This document shows positions 16,904-24,812 of a DNA stretch of 64,000 nt, in pieces. This stretch comes from Propionispira arboris (GTDB taxonomy: Bacteria > Bacillota > Negativicutes > Selenomonadales > Selenomonadaceae), in NCBI RefSeq assembly GCF_900109225.1, contig NZ_FNZK01000011.1, positions 62,001 through 126,000 on the forward strand, written 5' to 3'. The position numbers were made by a program, and so were the translations under genes. Each line of letters begins with the position of its first letter. Within the stretch, counting starts at the first letter, position 1. Under the pieces are notes generated by a model, which was given only the letters and a program-made list of their open reading frames with translations, was not told the origin of the DNA and did no database searches.

Positions 16904-17485
16904 ATGGATAAGTTTGACTATAAAAATAGCTTAGAAAATCGAATTTGGATTACTAGAAAATGTAGAATACATGCATCAGAGCGATTAGATAAATGGAATT
17001 GTTGGACGAAACTTTTGCAAGTATATTATTCAGTGATTTTAGTTGGTTTATCAATATATAATTTGTCTTTAGCCAAATTAGGAACCCAAAATACTGCTAT
17101 ATCTGAACAGTTATTGATTACATCTATAACTGTTTCTTTTTTTTCAATGTATTTATTGTCACAAAATTATAAGGAGCGGGCACTTCGTTTGAAATATAAT
17201 TATCATGGCTTTGATGAACTTTATAGAAAAATAACGCAAATGACTATTGATGATCAATATGAAGTTCAGCAGATTATTGATATTGAAAAAGAATATTTGT
17301 TTTTATTGAAAAGTTCTGAAAATCATAGGATGGAAGATTTTCTTTCATCCCAAAGAGATAGTGAAAAAAAATCATGGGGTATTTTTACATATGCTGAGGA
17401 TATTTTTTATAGAACTAGGTGGGTCATTATATGTATACTATTTTTTGTTTTGCCAATTTTTTTATTTTATCGATTTTTTTATTGA
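16904..17485 (+). CDS. SLATT-like membrane effector partnered with a reverse transcriptase
   Basis: 193 residues from ATG 16904, chosen because AGAGGAG lies nine bases upstream; a TTG-started longer frame (16823) lacks a ribosome binding site. Visible order: a basic helical head with RKCRIHASERLDKW, two membrane helices (about 35-56 and 67-86), a charged segment NYKERALRLKYNYHGFDELY, a long helix, and a third membrane helix at the C-terminus. The head, two helices and following helical region match the SLATT superfamily of two-helix effectors seen in bacterial conflict systems, where one branch is often found beside reverse transcriptases. Likely role: membrane disruption when triggered. Family call is from pattern only. 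Confidence 0.65.
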   Translation: MDKFDYKNSLENRIWITRKCRIHASERLDKWNCWTKLLQVYYSVILVGLSIYNLSLAKLGTQNTAISEQLLITSITVSFFSMYLLSQNYKERALRLKYNYHGFDELYRKITQMTIDDQYEVQQIIDIEKEYLFLLKSSENHRMEDFLSSQRDSEKKSWGIFTYAEDIFYRTRWVIICILFFVLPIFLFYRFFY

Positions 17486-17515
17486 ATACTGTAATTTCGT
17501 CAAGGAGGGATTTTT

Positions 17516-18844
17516 ATTACAGCGTCAGAGAGTTTTAAACGTAAATTTTCTAAGAGATTTTTAAGAGAATATTATTTAAATAATACTAATAAAAATGCTA
17601 TGCCAGGTTTGGATTGTATTACAAAAAAATATTTTGAAAATAATTTAAATCAATATATAGACTGCATATATGCGAACATACACAATAAAATATATAAATT
17701 TACTCCATACAAAGAAAAATTGGTCATAAAATCTAAAAATAAAACAAGGCAAATTTCTCTACCGACAATTAAAGATAAGTTGGTTTTAGGGGTTTTAAAA
17801 GAAGTCTTACTAGAAATATATGATGAAATAAATTATAAATTAGTACAAGTAACAATTTATGAATTAGCAAATAAAATTAGATTATATGATGGTTTCATAA
17901 AAATAGATATTAGTGATTTTTATGGATCAATAGATCATAATTTATTGATGGGGATTTTACATAAAAAAATTAGAAAAGACAATATTAGAAAGCTTATTAA
18001 AGATTCTATAGAAAACCCTACACTGTCAAGAGGATACTCTAAAAAAAGTATTGGGTTGAATAAATGTGGTGTTCCACAGGGGATACCAATTTCAAATATA
18101 TTAGCATCAATATATTTGAAAAATCTTGATCAAATATATTTAGAAAAGGATAATATAGCATATTTTAGATATGTGGATGATATTTTAATTTTGTGTAACT
18201 ATAGTGAATTAAGTACTATAAAAGAGGAAATTACTTTAGAGTTAAAAGATAAATACTTATTAGAAATTAATAAAAATAAACTTAAGAGCGGAATTGTCGA
18301 TGATGGTTTTGAATATTTAGGATACAATATTAATAAATCTGATATAAGAGTGCGTGACATATCTTTAAAAAATTTTGAAAAATCATTGCAAAGTACATTC
18401 GAAGAATACCAGCACTTAGGTAGAAAAAATATAAATTTGTTTATTTGGGATTTAAATTTAAAAATCACAGGTTGTATAAATGAAAAAAATAAATATGGTT
18501 GGTTATTTTTCTTTTCACAGATAAATGATGAATTTGTTTTATATCATTTAGATTGGTTAATTAAAAAATATATTAAAAGATATAATATTATAATTCCAGA
18601 TAATTCGAAATTTAAAATAAAACGATTCGTGAGAACTTACAACGAAATTATAAAAAATTTACACAATACACAATATATACCTAATTTTGATAAGTATACA
18701 TTGAATGAGATGAAAAATTTTTTAAAAGAAATACATGGAATGGCAATTGATGGATGGGAGGAAGAACTTATTAAAGATAAATTTAAACATATTGTTTACA
18801 AAAAATCTAGAAAATTAGAAAAAGATATACAATCTTTTTCATGA
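17516..18844 (+). CDS. reverse transcriptase of the defence-associated (Abi/UG-like) type
   Basis: Retrovirus-type RT domain. Counting from the first ATG (17600): motif A KIDISDFYGS with D103, motif B GVPQGIPISN at 157-166, and the YVDD catalytic box at 191-194, then FEYLGYNI (motif D/E region) and about 170 residues of C-terminal helical sequence. No maturase or endonuclease domain, so not a group II intron. I extend the gene to ATT 17516: AAGGAGGG at 17502 is ideally spaced for it, no ATG, GTG or TTG lies between, and the 28 added residues (ITASESFKRKFSKRF...) read as protein; the product is then 442 residues. Very AT-rich compared with the host genes. It lies 30 bases after the SLATT gene, and a terminator follows. 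Confidence 0.85.
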   Translation: MTASESFKRKFSKRFLREYYLNNTNKNAMPGLDCITKKYFENNLNQYIDCIYANIHNKIYKFTPYKEKLVIKSKNKTRQISLPTIKDKLVLGVLKEVLLEIYDEINYKLVQVTIYELANKIRLYDGFIKIDISDFYGSIDHNLLMGILHKKIRKDNIRKLIKDSIENPTLSRGYSKKSIGLNKCGVPQGIPISNILASIYLKNLDQIYLEKDNIAYFRYVDDILILCNYSELSTIKEEITLELKDKYLLEINKNKLKSGIVDDGFEYLGYNINKSDIRVRDISLKNFEKSLQSTFEEYQHLGRKNINLFIWDLNLKITGCINEKNKYGWLFFFSQINDEFVLYHLDWLIKKYIKRYNIIIPDNSKFKIKRFVRTYNEIIKNLHNTQYIPNFDKYTLNEMKNFLKEIHGMAIDGWEEELIKDKFKHIVYKKSRKLEKDIQSFS

Positions 18845-18906
18845 CTATATGTAAATAAATAATAATTTTATTCGGTGCATTAGGTGATATAATCTACTAT
18901 TTTATT

Positions 18907-18949
18907 AGGCACGATAACATGTTTGAATATGTTATCGTGCCTATTTTTT
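18907..18949 (+). terminator. terminator, copy 2 of a duplicated hairpin
   Basis: AGGCACGATAACAT with ATGTTATCGTGCCT, a perfect 14-bp stem around GTTTGAAT and followed by ATTTTTTATT. It differs from the copy at 16490 by two base pairs, both compensated, plus one loop base. It ends RT transcription and lies against the 3' end of the convergent integrase gene. Confidence 0.9.
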
Positions 18950-20072
18950 ATTTAACAACATATAATTTTTGTATAGCATTGGTAATGATCTCGTCATGAT
19001 TGGGCATTGCATGGGCATACAGTTCTAAGGTGTGAGATTGTTTGCTGTGTCCAAGTCGTTTTGCTACATCAGAAAGTGGAATGCCGGCACCGAGCAATTC
19101 GGTAGCATGAGTATGACGAAGTACATGAAAATTTTTATAATCTATATTCGCATGATTGGAATCTAATAATAACTGCCAAACTCTTTCAAAATTGCGTGGT
19201 GCAATCGGCGTACCATTTCGTGTGATGAAACAAAGTGTTTCTTGTTTGTGATCTATATTTTTAGCATGGCTTTTTAGATTTTTTAATTCGTCGATACATT
19301 CCTGGGTAACTTTAATTCGGCGGATCGATGTTTTCGTTTTTGGAGTTTCTAAGATTAAACCTAAAGCACTTGACTGCTGCAGAGATTTTCTAATATAGAC
19401 GGTTGAATCAAAGAAATTGACATCACACCACTGTAAGCCTAAAACCTCGCCTAAACGCATTCCAGTAGTAGCGGCTAATAAAATGATTGGGTAATACTTT
19501 TTAAGCACAGCATCGTTCTTACAGGATGATAAAATGGTATCAAGTTCAGATAAGGTGAATGTTTCAACTTCTTTTTTTTCAAATTTGGGCGGTTTTACAA
19601 TGGTCATAATATTTTTTTGAATTAATTCTAGTTCCAAAGCTTTGTTATACATATCTTTTAAAAGCTTGTGAACTTTAGCAATCGTACAGGCAGAAAGTTG
19701 TGGAGATAAAGATTTATAAAAGTGCTGCACTTGTAGTGGTTTTACATCTTGCAATTTATAATCTGCAATAGCCATTACATGTTTTGCGAGACTGGTATAA
19801 CGTTCATAGGTTCTCTGCTTAACAGTGTCTTTCTTATAAGTAGTGAGCCATTCGATCATCCATTCTCCGATCGTTATATCAGATGGCTGAACAAAAGTAC
19901 CCTTGTGAATGTGATGTAACTGTGTAGATTTCCATTCTATAGCATCGGCTTCTTCTTTGAAACGTTTAAAAAGACGCGTTCCGTCGGGGGTAGTGATATA
20001 AGTACGGTATGCATTTCTAGCTTTATCAAACGTTATGCCGCCATTGCCGATACTTCTTTTTTTTGTAACCAT
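18948..20072 (-). CDS. int: tyrosine-type phage integrase
   Basis: 374 residues. N-terminal arm-binding domain (YRTYITTPDGT), SAM-like core-binding domain (about 65-150) and C-terminal catalytic domain with TTGMRLGEVLGLQW (R), the lysine-bearing hairpin TPKTKTSIRRI, HVLRHTHATELL (HxxR), RLGHSKQSHTLELYAHAMP (H and nucleophile Y). All catalytic residues are present. Start chosen at the ATG (base 20072), eight bases after GAAAGGA; an upstream TTG is too close. It catalyses integration and excision at the tRNA-Arg site. Confidence 0.95.
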   Translation of the reverse strand: MVTKKRSIGNGGITFDKARNAYRTYITTPDGTRLFKRFKEEADAIEWKSTQLHHIHKGTFVQPSDITIGEWMIEWLTTYKKDTVKQRTYERYTSLAKHVMAIADYKLQDVKPLQVQHFYKSLSPQLSACTIAKVHKLLKDMYNKALELELIQKNIMTIVKPPKFEKKEVETFTLSELDTILSSCKNDAVLKKYYPIILLAATTGMRLGEVLGLQWCDVNFFDSTVYIRKSLQQSSALGLILETPKTKTSIRRIKVTQECIDELKNLKSHAKNIDHKQETLCFITRNGTPIAPRNFERVWQLLLDSNHANIDYKNFHVLRHTHATELLGAGIPLSDVAKRLGHSKQSHTLELYAHAMPNHDEIITNAIQKLYVVK

Positions 20073-20166
20073 AAACAAGTTCCTTTCTGACGGTTAGGGC
20101 TTTCATTAAATTAATTTTATTGTGGACATTTTGCAAAATTAAACCTATTTGAAAATGCAGTTAAAT

Positions 20167-20940
20167 CTATTCATTTTTTGCCTTTTTTAATGAAACCAAG
20201 ACTTCATGCATATCTTGTAAATCATCAACGGTTAAGTCTTGAAAGTTTTTTAATTTAAAAATAATTTGATCAATAGTTTCGTTTCTGTAGCTACTCGTTT
20301 CATTACCATTGATGAAAAAAGTCGAAATTGTGCTAGTCAGTGTACTTAAAAACCCAATTCCAATGAGCATAAGAAAAACGGCTACAATTCTACCGCCAAA
20401 TGATTGAGGTGCAATATCCCCATATCCTACGGTTGTAGTAGTTACGAATGACCACCAAAAAGCATCACCTATATCCATGTTGTCAATATAAGATATAGCA
20501 ATAGCTCCCATGAAAACCGTTAAAAAGGTAAAGCACAGGATATGATGAAAATTATTTGTTTTTAATATTAAACTGATTCGATTATAGGCACGAACTAAAT
20601 AGACGAAACAACGTATAAATTTTAATAAACGAACAGCGCGTAATCCTTGAAAGACCGTATCAAAAGGAATTATAGCGATAAGGTCAATTATATTATGTTT
20701 GATAAAGCTGAATTTATTTTCTGCGAATAGCAACCGTACAATATAATCGACAACAAAAATAAACCACACATCAAAATCAAATTCATTTGCAATAGTAGCT
20801 TCTAAATCAGAAAAATCTGTTATACTTTGTGCAAGAAATGAAACAAGGATGCCTATGGATAAAATAGACATAAAAATATCATAATAAATTTTGTAACCAG
20901 TGATGTTAATTTTAAATTCACTTGGATTTTTTATAATCAT
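20167..20940 (-). CDS. voltage-gated-like potassium channel protein
   Basis: 257 residues with six membrane segments as in Kv-type channels: an S4-like segment with spaced arginines (LRAVRLLKFIRCFVYLVRAYN), then pore helix and selectivity filter TTTTVGYGDIAP, then a C-terminal helix and a charged cytosolic tail. Expected to pass K+ across the cytoplasmic membrane. It lies in the lysogeny region next to the integrase, on the repressor strand, so it is probably expressed in the lysogen. A role in host membrane state or exclusion of other phages is inference. Confidence 0.85.
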   Translation of the reverse strand: MIIKNPSEFKINITGYKIYYDIFMSILSIGILVSFLAQSITDFSDLEATIANEFDFDVWFIFVVDYIVRLLFAENKFSFIKHNIIDLIAIIPFDTVFQGLRAVRLLKFIRCFVYLVRAYNRISLILKTNNFHHILCFTFLTVFMGAIAISYIDNMDIGDAFWWSFVTTTTVGYGDIAPQSFGGRIVAVFLMLIGIGFLSTLTSTISTFFINGNETSSYRNETIDQIIFKLKNFQDLTVDDLQDMHEVLVSLKKAKNE

Positions 20941-21035
20941 TGTAGCTTTCTACAACTCCTTAAAATGCTTCTTATTTCTTTGTCGATACCTATTGCCATT
21001 GTTACGTTCATTGCCTTCATTTAATCGTTTTCTTC

Positions 21036-21731
21036 TTATTTAGAATATTTATAAAATCCATTAGGGTATGAAGATGCATCATAGTGACTTTTAGTAGTAG
21101 CTGTATTTTGTGGAATTCCTATATTTGGTGTTTGGACAGTTATAAACTGGCTGCCTCCATCACTTGATTCAACTTTTAAATATAGGGTTGCATATAATGA
21201 GTTGTCTTTTAAGACAGGAACACCATCTACCATCCAATCTGTATCATCCAAATGATAATAATCTGCATAAATTGTTTTTCGTATTGATTTTTGTGGAGGC
21301 AAAATAACATCTGGCGTTGCTGATGGGTTGCCAGCATCTTTATATTTCATGCCATCAACAAAAGGAATTGCTGATAATGAACCTAAACTAATATTGGATT
21401 GACCTAATTTTAAGACCATTAAATTATTGGTATTATTTTTAAATGTTACTAATACACCGGCAACGGATAAAGCATAATTATTTGAAAGATCGGCGTATTG
21501 GGTATTATGATCTAAATTAGGGCCATCTGATATTGCAGAGATAGGACTATCAAATGTAATGGATATGCCTATGTCAGTATCTTGAGTTGAACCATTTGAC
21601 GGTAAAAATTGTGTGTGTGGAAGTCGAGTTACGTAATCTAATCCTGATTCCGCAGAATCATATGAAGCGTTACTCGTACTAGGTATGCAAAAAAATAAAA
21701 GAAATAAGATTGTTAATAAAGATTTTTTCAT
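21036..21731 (-). CDS. secreted protein of unknown function
   Basis: 231 residues. Clear signal peptide: MKKSL, a long hydrophobic core with LFLLFFC, then SNA before the mature part. The mature protein is rich in S, T, D, N and beta-strand-like, with no recognised domain and no anchor. ATG has GAGAGGTAA upstream. It lies between the channel and the exonuclease on the same strand; expression from the prophage would export it across the inner membrane. Confidence 0.65.
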   Translation of the reverse strand: MKKSLLTILFLLFFCIPSTSNASYDSAESGLDYVTRLPHTQFLPSNGSTQDTDIGISITFDSPISAISDGPNLDHNTQYADLSNNYALSVAGVLVTFKNNTNNLMVLKLGQSNISLGSLSAIPFVDGMKYKDAGNPSATPDVILPPQKSIRKTIYADYYHLDDTDWMVDGVPVLKDNSLYATLYLKVESSDGGSQFITVQTPNIGIPQNTATTKSHYDASSYPNGFYKYSK

Positions 21732-21768
21732 AAATAATTACCTCTCATATTGCCTTTACTGGCAGATT

Positions 21769-22440
21769 TTATTTAAAGAAATAAGAATTATACATTTGTT
21801 TATCTGTAACTTGATCAAATAACATAGACGATATCGCACGAGGACACTTTGTATTAATTATGTTTAAAATATTAGCACATGCCATAACATCACTTAAAGC
21901 ATCATGATGATCTAAAGGTATTTGTAAATAGGAACATACTGTATTTAATTTATGATTAGGTAATTTCGGAAAAGCTTCGCGTGATGCAATACAAGAGTCA
22001 TAAATAATAAAATTATTTTTCCGTATCGATAGATTATAAAATCGTAAAGTATCGTCAATTGCTTTCATATCAAAGTGGGCATAGTGAGCAGCGAGAAATT
22101 TACTCTTTACAAGAGGTGCTATTTTTGTAGTCCATACGATATCAAAGGTAGGCATATCTTTGACCATATCATATGTTATATTATGTAAATAAGTGAACTC
22201 AAAATAAGTGGTAGGTGGCTTAACATACCATTGACGAGCATAAACTTTATTATTTTCAATCCATGCAATCGCAATAGAACATATACTGTTTTTATTTTTA
22301 TTAGCGGTCTCTACATCAATTGCAAAAAATGGATAATGAATACGGACTAAAGAGGGAATCGTTTGTTTTTCTCTTTTTTGAAAAAAGCAAACAATGCCAT
22401 AAACGGCTAATCCTAACAAAATCATCCCAATTATTTCCAC
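21769..22440 (-). CDS. DEDDh 3'-5' exonuclease with N-terminal membrane helix
   Basis: 223 residues. A hydrophobic N-terminal helix (about 3-20) precedes a DnaQ/RNase T-like exonuclease domain: FFAIDVETANK (first D and E), the second aspartate in AHYAHFDMKAID, and the HHDALSDVMACA block with the final H and D. All four acidic ligands and the general-base histidine are present. The start is GTG at 22440 after GAGGAG. The membrane helix is unusual for this family and would hold the nuclease at the inner membrane. Substrate (DNA or RNA) not decidable. Confidence 0.8.
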   Translation of the reverse strand: MEIIGMILLGLAVYGIVCFFQKREKQTIPSLVRIHYPFFAIDVETANKNKNSICSIAIAWIENNKVYARQWYVKPPTTYFEFTYLHNITYDMVKDMPTFDIVWTTKIAPLVKSKFLAAHYAHFDMKAIDDTLRFYNLSIRKNNFIIYDSCIASREAFPKLPNHKLNTVCSYLQIPLDHHDALSDVMACANILNIINTKCPRAISSMLFDQVTDKQMYNSYFFK

Positions 22441-22550
22441 ACTGACATCTCCTCGTTAAAATTTACTCAAAAGCTCAATAATCACCTCCGTCTGTTATGA
22501 CTTGCTTTATTCCATTTAAGAGCAATTCGAATTTCTTTTGGTAAAAATTT

Positions 22551-22913
22551 TTACTTTTCGGATGCTGCTTTTTTTATTACTGATGTATCACTAACTTTAA
22601 TCACCGTGTCTACAATCTCCCGCCGGTCCGCAGGGAGATTTTTTATTTTCTGTAGAAGTTCTAAATCTTCTGCTGATATATTGGAATTTGATATGGGTGC
22701 TACATCACAGCCTAACAGATAATCAATAGTTACTCCGAGTTTAGCAGCTAATGTGGTAAGAATAGTGGCATGTGGAATACGACCATTTTCCCATTGAGAT
22801 ACAGTTGATTTACCCATATTAAACCATGCACCTACATCTTCTTGAGTGTAGTTGTTGTCTTCACGCAACTTTTTTAATTTTTGACCAAAAAGAGAAGAGA
22901 TAGTATCTTTCAT
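22551..22913 (-). CDS. CI-like lysogenic repressor (XRE helix-turn-helix)
   Basis: 120 residues. An XRE-type HTH covers about residues 10-65 with NYTQEDVGAWFNMGKSTVSQWENGR as its recognition region, then a short acidic-basic tail (about 50 residues) likely for dimerisation. There is no peptidase domain, so inactivation would not be by LexA-type self-cleavage. Transcribed away from the Cro-like gene, with operators between them. ATG follows GGAGGTGC. Confidence 0.88.
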   Translation of the reverse strand: MKDTISSLFGQKLKKLREDNNYTQEDVGAWFNMGKSTVSQWENGRIPHATILTTLAAKLGVTIDYLLGCDVAPISNSNISAEDLELLQKIKNLPADRREIVDTVIKVSDTSVIKKAASEK

Positions 22914-22934
22914 ATAAGCACCTCCAATAAATTA

Positions 22935-22963
22935 ACTATACAACAATTTGTGAACTTTATGAA
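22935..22963 (-). promoter_or_regulatory. leftward promoter of the repressor gene
   Basis: On the minus strand, TTCATA (complement of 22958-22963), 17-base spacer, TATAGT (complement of 22935-22940), about 20 bases before the repressor ATG. Its -35 lies in the middle of operator 22948-22976, so the repressor can control its own gene. Confidence 0.55.
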
Positions 22964-22976
22964 TAAAAGTTCACAA
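22948..22976. promoter_or_regulatory. phage operator 1, inverted repeat
   Basis: 11-base arms TTGTGAACTTT and AAAGTTCACAA around a 7-base centre. It shares the GTTCAC/GTGAAC half-site with the operators at 23009 and 23264. Confidence 0.75.
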
Positions 22977-23002
22977 TAAGATAACTATTTTCTAAAAAAC
23001 CA

Positions 23003-23031
23003 TTGACGGTTCACAAATAATGAACTATACT
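23003..23031 (+). promoter_or_regulatory. rightward early promoter
   Basis: TTGACG (23003-23008), 17-base spacer, TATACT (23026-23031). The spacer is exactly the 17-base operator 2. The start of transcription at about 23038 makes ATG 23039 unlikely as a gene start and favours ATG 23078 for the Cro-like protein. Confidence 0.85.
23009..23025. promoter_or_regulatory. phage operator 2, inside the rightward promoter
   Basis: GTTCACAAATAATGAAC, with GTTCA/TGAAC inverted arms, filling the whole spacer between -35 and -10. Binding here would block the early promoter directly. Confidence 0.8.
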
Positions 23032-23077
23032 AACTTTAATGAGTTTACGTAATGTGAACATTGAGTGGAGTGATAAT

Positions 23078-23278
23078 ATGAATATTTTAAAAAAAACACG
23101 TTTGAATAACAATTTAAAACCAATTGATATGGCAAAAGAACTAAAAATATCTAAAAGTTATTATAGTATGTTAGAAAATGGGGGACGAGATATATCAAAA
23201 AATATAGCAATTAACTTAAAAAAACGTTTTGGTGTTGAACTAGATGCTTCTTTTTATACTGATGTTCACAAATCATGA
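23078..23278 (+). CDS. Cro-like XRE helix-turn-helix regulator
   Basis: 66 residues from ATG 23078, preceded by GGAGTGA; the in-frame ATG at 23039 is at the transcription start. The HTH spans nearly the whole protein, with PIDMAKELKISKSYYSMLENG as the DNA-contact helices. First gene of the rightward early transcript, opposite the CI-like repressor, so it fits the Cro role. Operator 3 overlaps its stop codon. Confidence 0.85.
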   Translation: MNILKKTRLNNNLKPIDMAKELKISKSYYSMLENGGRDISKNIAINLKKRFGVELDASFYTDVHKS

Positions 23279-23280
23279 AC
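23264..23280. promoter_or_regulatory. phage operator 3, at the end of the Cro-like gene
   Basis: GTTCACAAATCATGAAC, identical to operator 2 except for one base, 255 bases downstream of it. It overlaps the TGA stop of the Cro-like gene. It could allow looping with operators 1 and 2 or act as a roadblock. Confidence 0.7.
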
Positions 23281-23375
23281 TATTAAATATTGAAAGATGG
23301 TTCAATAAATACAATAACACCATTAGCTGTCCGATAGTCGCATGATATTCCGACAAAAATAAGGAGTGAGATTAA

Positions 23376-23546
23376 ATGAATTTGAAAAAAAATAGTTACA
23401 AAAAACCAACAATGCACATTTCAATTGCAATAACAGGGCGACTGGAAGATCGCGCGATGCAATGTGCCACGAAGATTATTAAACACATGGAAAAAGAGCA
23501 TGGCAGTAAACATACTCTTTTGTTTGACATCACTTTAAAAGTTTAA
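23376..23546 (+). CDS. small early phage protein
   Basis: 56 residues from ATG 23376 with AAGGAGTGAG upstream. Basic N-terminus (MNLKKNSYKKPTMHISI), then a helix with RLEDRAMQCATKIIKHMEKE. No family recognised. Lies between the Cro-like and HTH genes in the early transcript. Confidence 0.6.
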   Translation: MNLKKNSYKKPTMHISIAITGRLEDRAMQCATKIIKHMEKEHGSKHTLLFDITLKV

Positions 23547-23588
23547 ATTTGTTTATTAAATTCAACAAAAATAAGGAAGATGATACCA

Positions 23589-24137
23589 ATGTTAGATGTA
23601 CCAATGATAGACAGTATCGGTGATATGTTGCAGTTGGCCATTATGGCGATTGACATACCGCCGAAAGCATTAGCTACGGAGATTGGTTATTCTGTCGACA
23701 GTCTCTATTCAGCGGTAAAAGGGGATAGAGCTATCCCAGTAAAAGCACGGGCAAAGCTTGCGAGCAAGAGCTTTATTATGGCTTGCACTGTCGCCCTTGA
23801 AGGAACTGGATTAAGTCAGATATTCGGGTATCAAAAGGTCGATCGGCATATTCAGTCAATGATTATCCGCGTGAAATCAAAGGATAAGGAAACGGGGCGG
23901 CTTTTGGATGATTTGCCGGTACTGCTGCTTGATAAAGAAACGGCGGCTGACTTGTCGGAAGATGAATTTTCACAATTGAAAACTGCGACAGAAAAGCTTG
24001 TAGAACGGGTGAACTGTTCATTAAATCTTGTAATGGAGTTAGATAGTAGATATCGGCTAGACATTACAGAGGCTATACAAACAAAAAAAGTCGCCTGCGT
24101 TAGCGCACAGACGACTCATAGCAAAATAACTATGTGA
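23589..24137 (+). CDS. phage regulatory protein with helix-turn-helix
   Basis: About 182 residues (three more if the ATG at 23580 is used, which nearly abuts its AAGGA). The N-terminal half has an HTH-like segment, PKALATEIGYSVDSLYSAVKG, followed by RAIPVKARAKLAS, resembling CII-type phage regulators. The C-terminal half is acidic and helical. Position in the early transcript supports a regulatory role. Final codons overlap a GC-rich hairpin (24091-24116). Confidence 0.55.
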   Translation: MLDVPMIDSIGDMLQLAIMAIDIPPKALATEIGYSVDSLYSAVKGDRAIPVKARAKLASKSFIMACTVALEGTGLSQIFGYQKVDRHIQSMIIRVKSKDKETGRLLDDLPVLLLDKETAADLSEDEFSQLKTATEKLVERVNCSLNLVMELDSRYRLDITEAIQTKKVACVSAQTTHSKITM

Positions 24138-24189
24138 TTACTGTTATTATATCATTTCTGATAAAAAGCAGTCAAGGAGCGAATTTAAT

Positions 24190-24489
24190 ATGTCAAACTT
24201 AACAATGATTTATGCAAAAAAGTTGCATAGAATGTTTTTAAGCCAAGATGCTGATTATAAAAGAGGCTATTTAGAAGCATGTGAGGCTGAAAATTTGTTA
24301 GAACTTTCACGCCATGAGTTACAGAGTATTATACGAAATATTATTTCCAATGCGGTATATGCAAAACAAGCATATTACTTCGGTAAAGCCTTTGCACTCA
24401 GAGAAATTATATTTAACCAGTCAAATGAACTTGTCGGCCCATATGAATTTATGAAAGGAAGTGTGCTGAATGGAAGAAAAAACGTTTAA
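24190..24489 (+). CDS. hypothetical early phage protein
   Basis: 99 residues, mostly helical, no family recognised. ATG 24190 has AAGGAGCG upstream. Its last 20 bases overlap the following excisionase-like gene, whose ribosome binding site lies within it, so the two are probably coupled. Confidence 0.6.
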   Translation: MSNLTMIYAKKLHRMFLSQDADYKRGYLEACEAENLLELSRHELQSIIRNIISNAVYAKQAYYFGKAFALREIIFNQSNELVGPYEFMKGSVLNGRKNV

Positions 24490-24763
24490 GAAAAAAATGT
24501 ATGCAAATGAGTATGCAGCTTATTCTGGATATCCGCTTATAACGGTAAAAAACTGGTGTAAAGACGGTACGATTCCATGTGATCAGCTTGGACGTAGATA
24601 TTTAATTGATGTCAAAGAAACGGATATGGTTTTGGCAAAAAATAGAAATAAAAAAATGATGGATAGAGAAAAAATAGGACCAAGAATTAACAAACCAACA
24701 GTAAGAAAACATTGTAAAACTTTTGATTATTTAGCAGAACTAAAAAATTTGCAAAAAGCATGA
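24470..24763 (+). CDS. excisionase-like DNA-binding protein
   Basis: 97 residues. The MerR/excisionase-type winged helix is suggested by YANEYAAYSGYPLITVKNWCKDG, then GTIPCDQLGRRYLIDVKE, which is the typical wing and second strand of Xis/HTH_17 proteins. The tail is basic. It may be the directionality factor for the integrase or a general regulator. Confidence 0.6.
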   Translation: MEEKTFKKKMYANEYAAYSGYPLITVKNWCKDGTIPCDQLGRRYLIDVKETDMVLAKNRNKKMMDREKIGPRINKPTVRKHCKTFDYLAELKNLQKA

Positions 24764-24812
24764 TGAAGGATGGGGAGAAACGAGTGAATCATTATTTAGG
24801 AGCGATGCAATA

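Noticed and set aside
16700-18844. Classical retron assignment for the RT module
   Set aside because: The RT shows GVPQGIPIS rather than the usual retron surroundings and I see no clear msd hairpin or VTG-type segment; a defence-RT of the Abi/UG type fits better, though a retron-like RNA layout remains.
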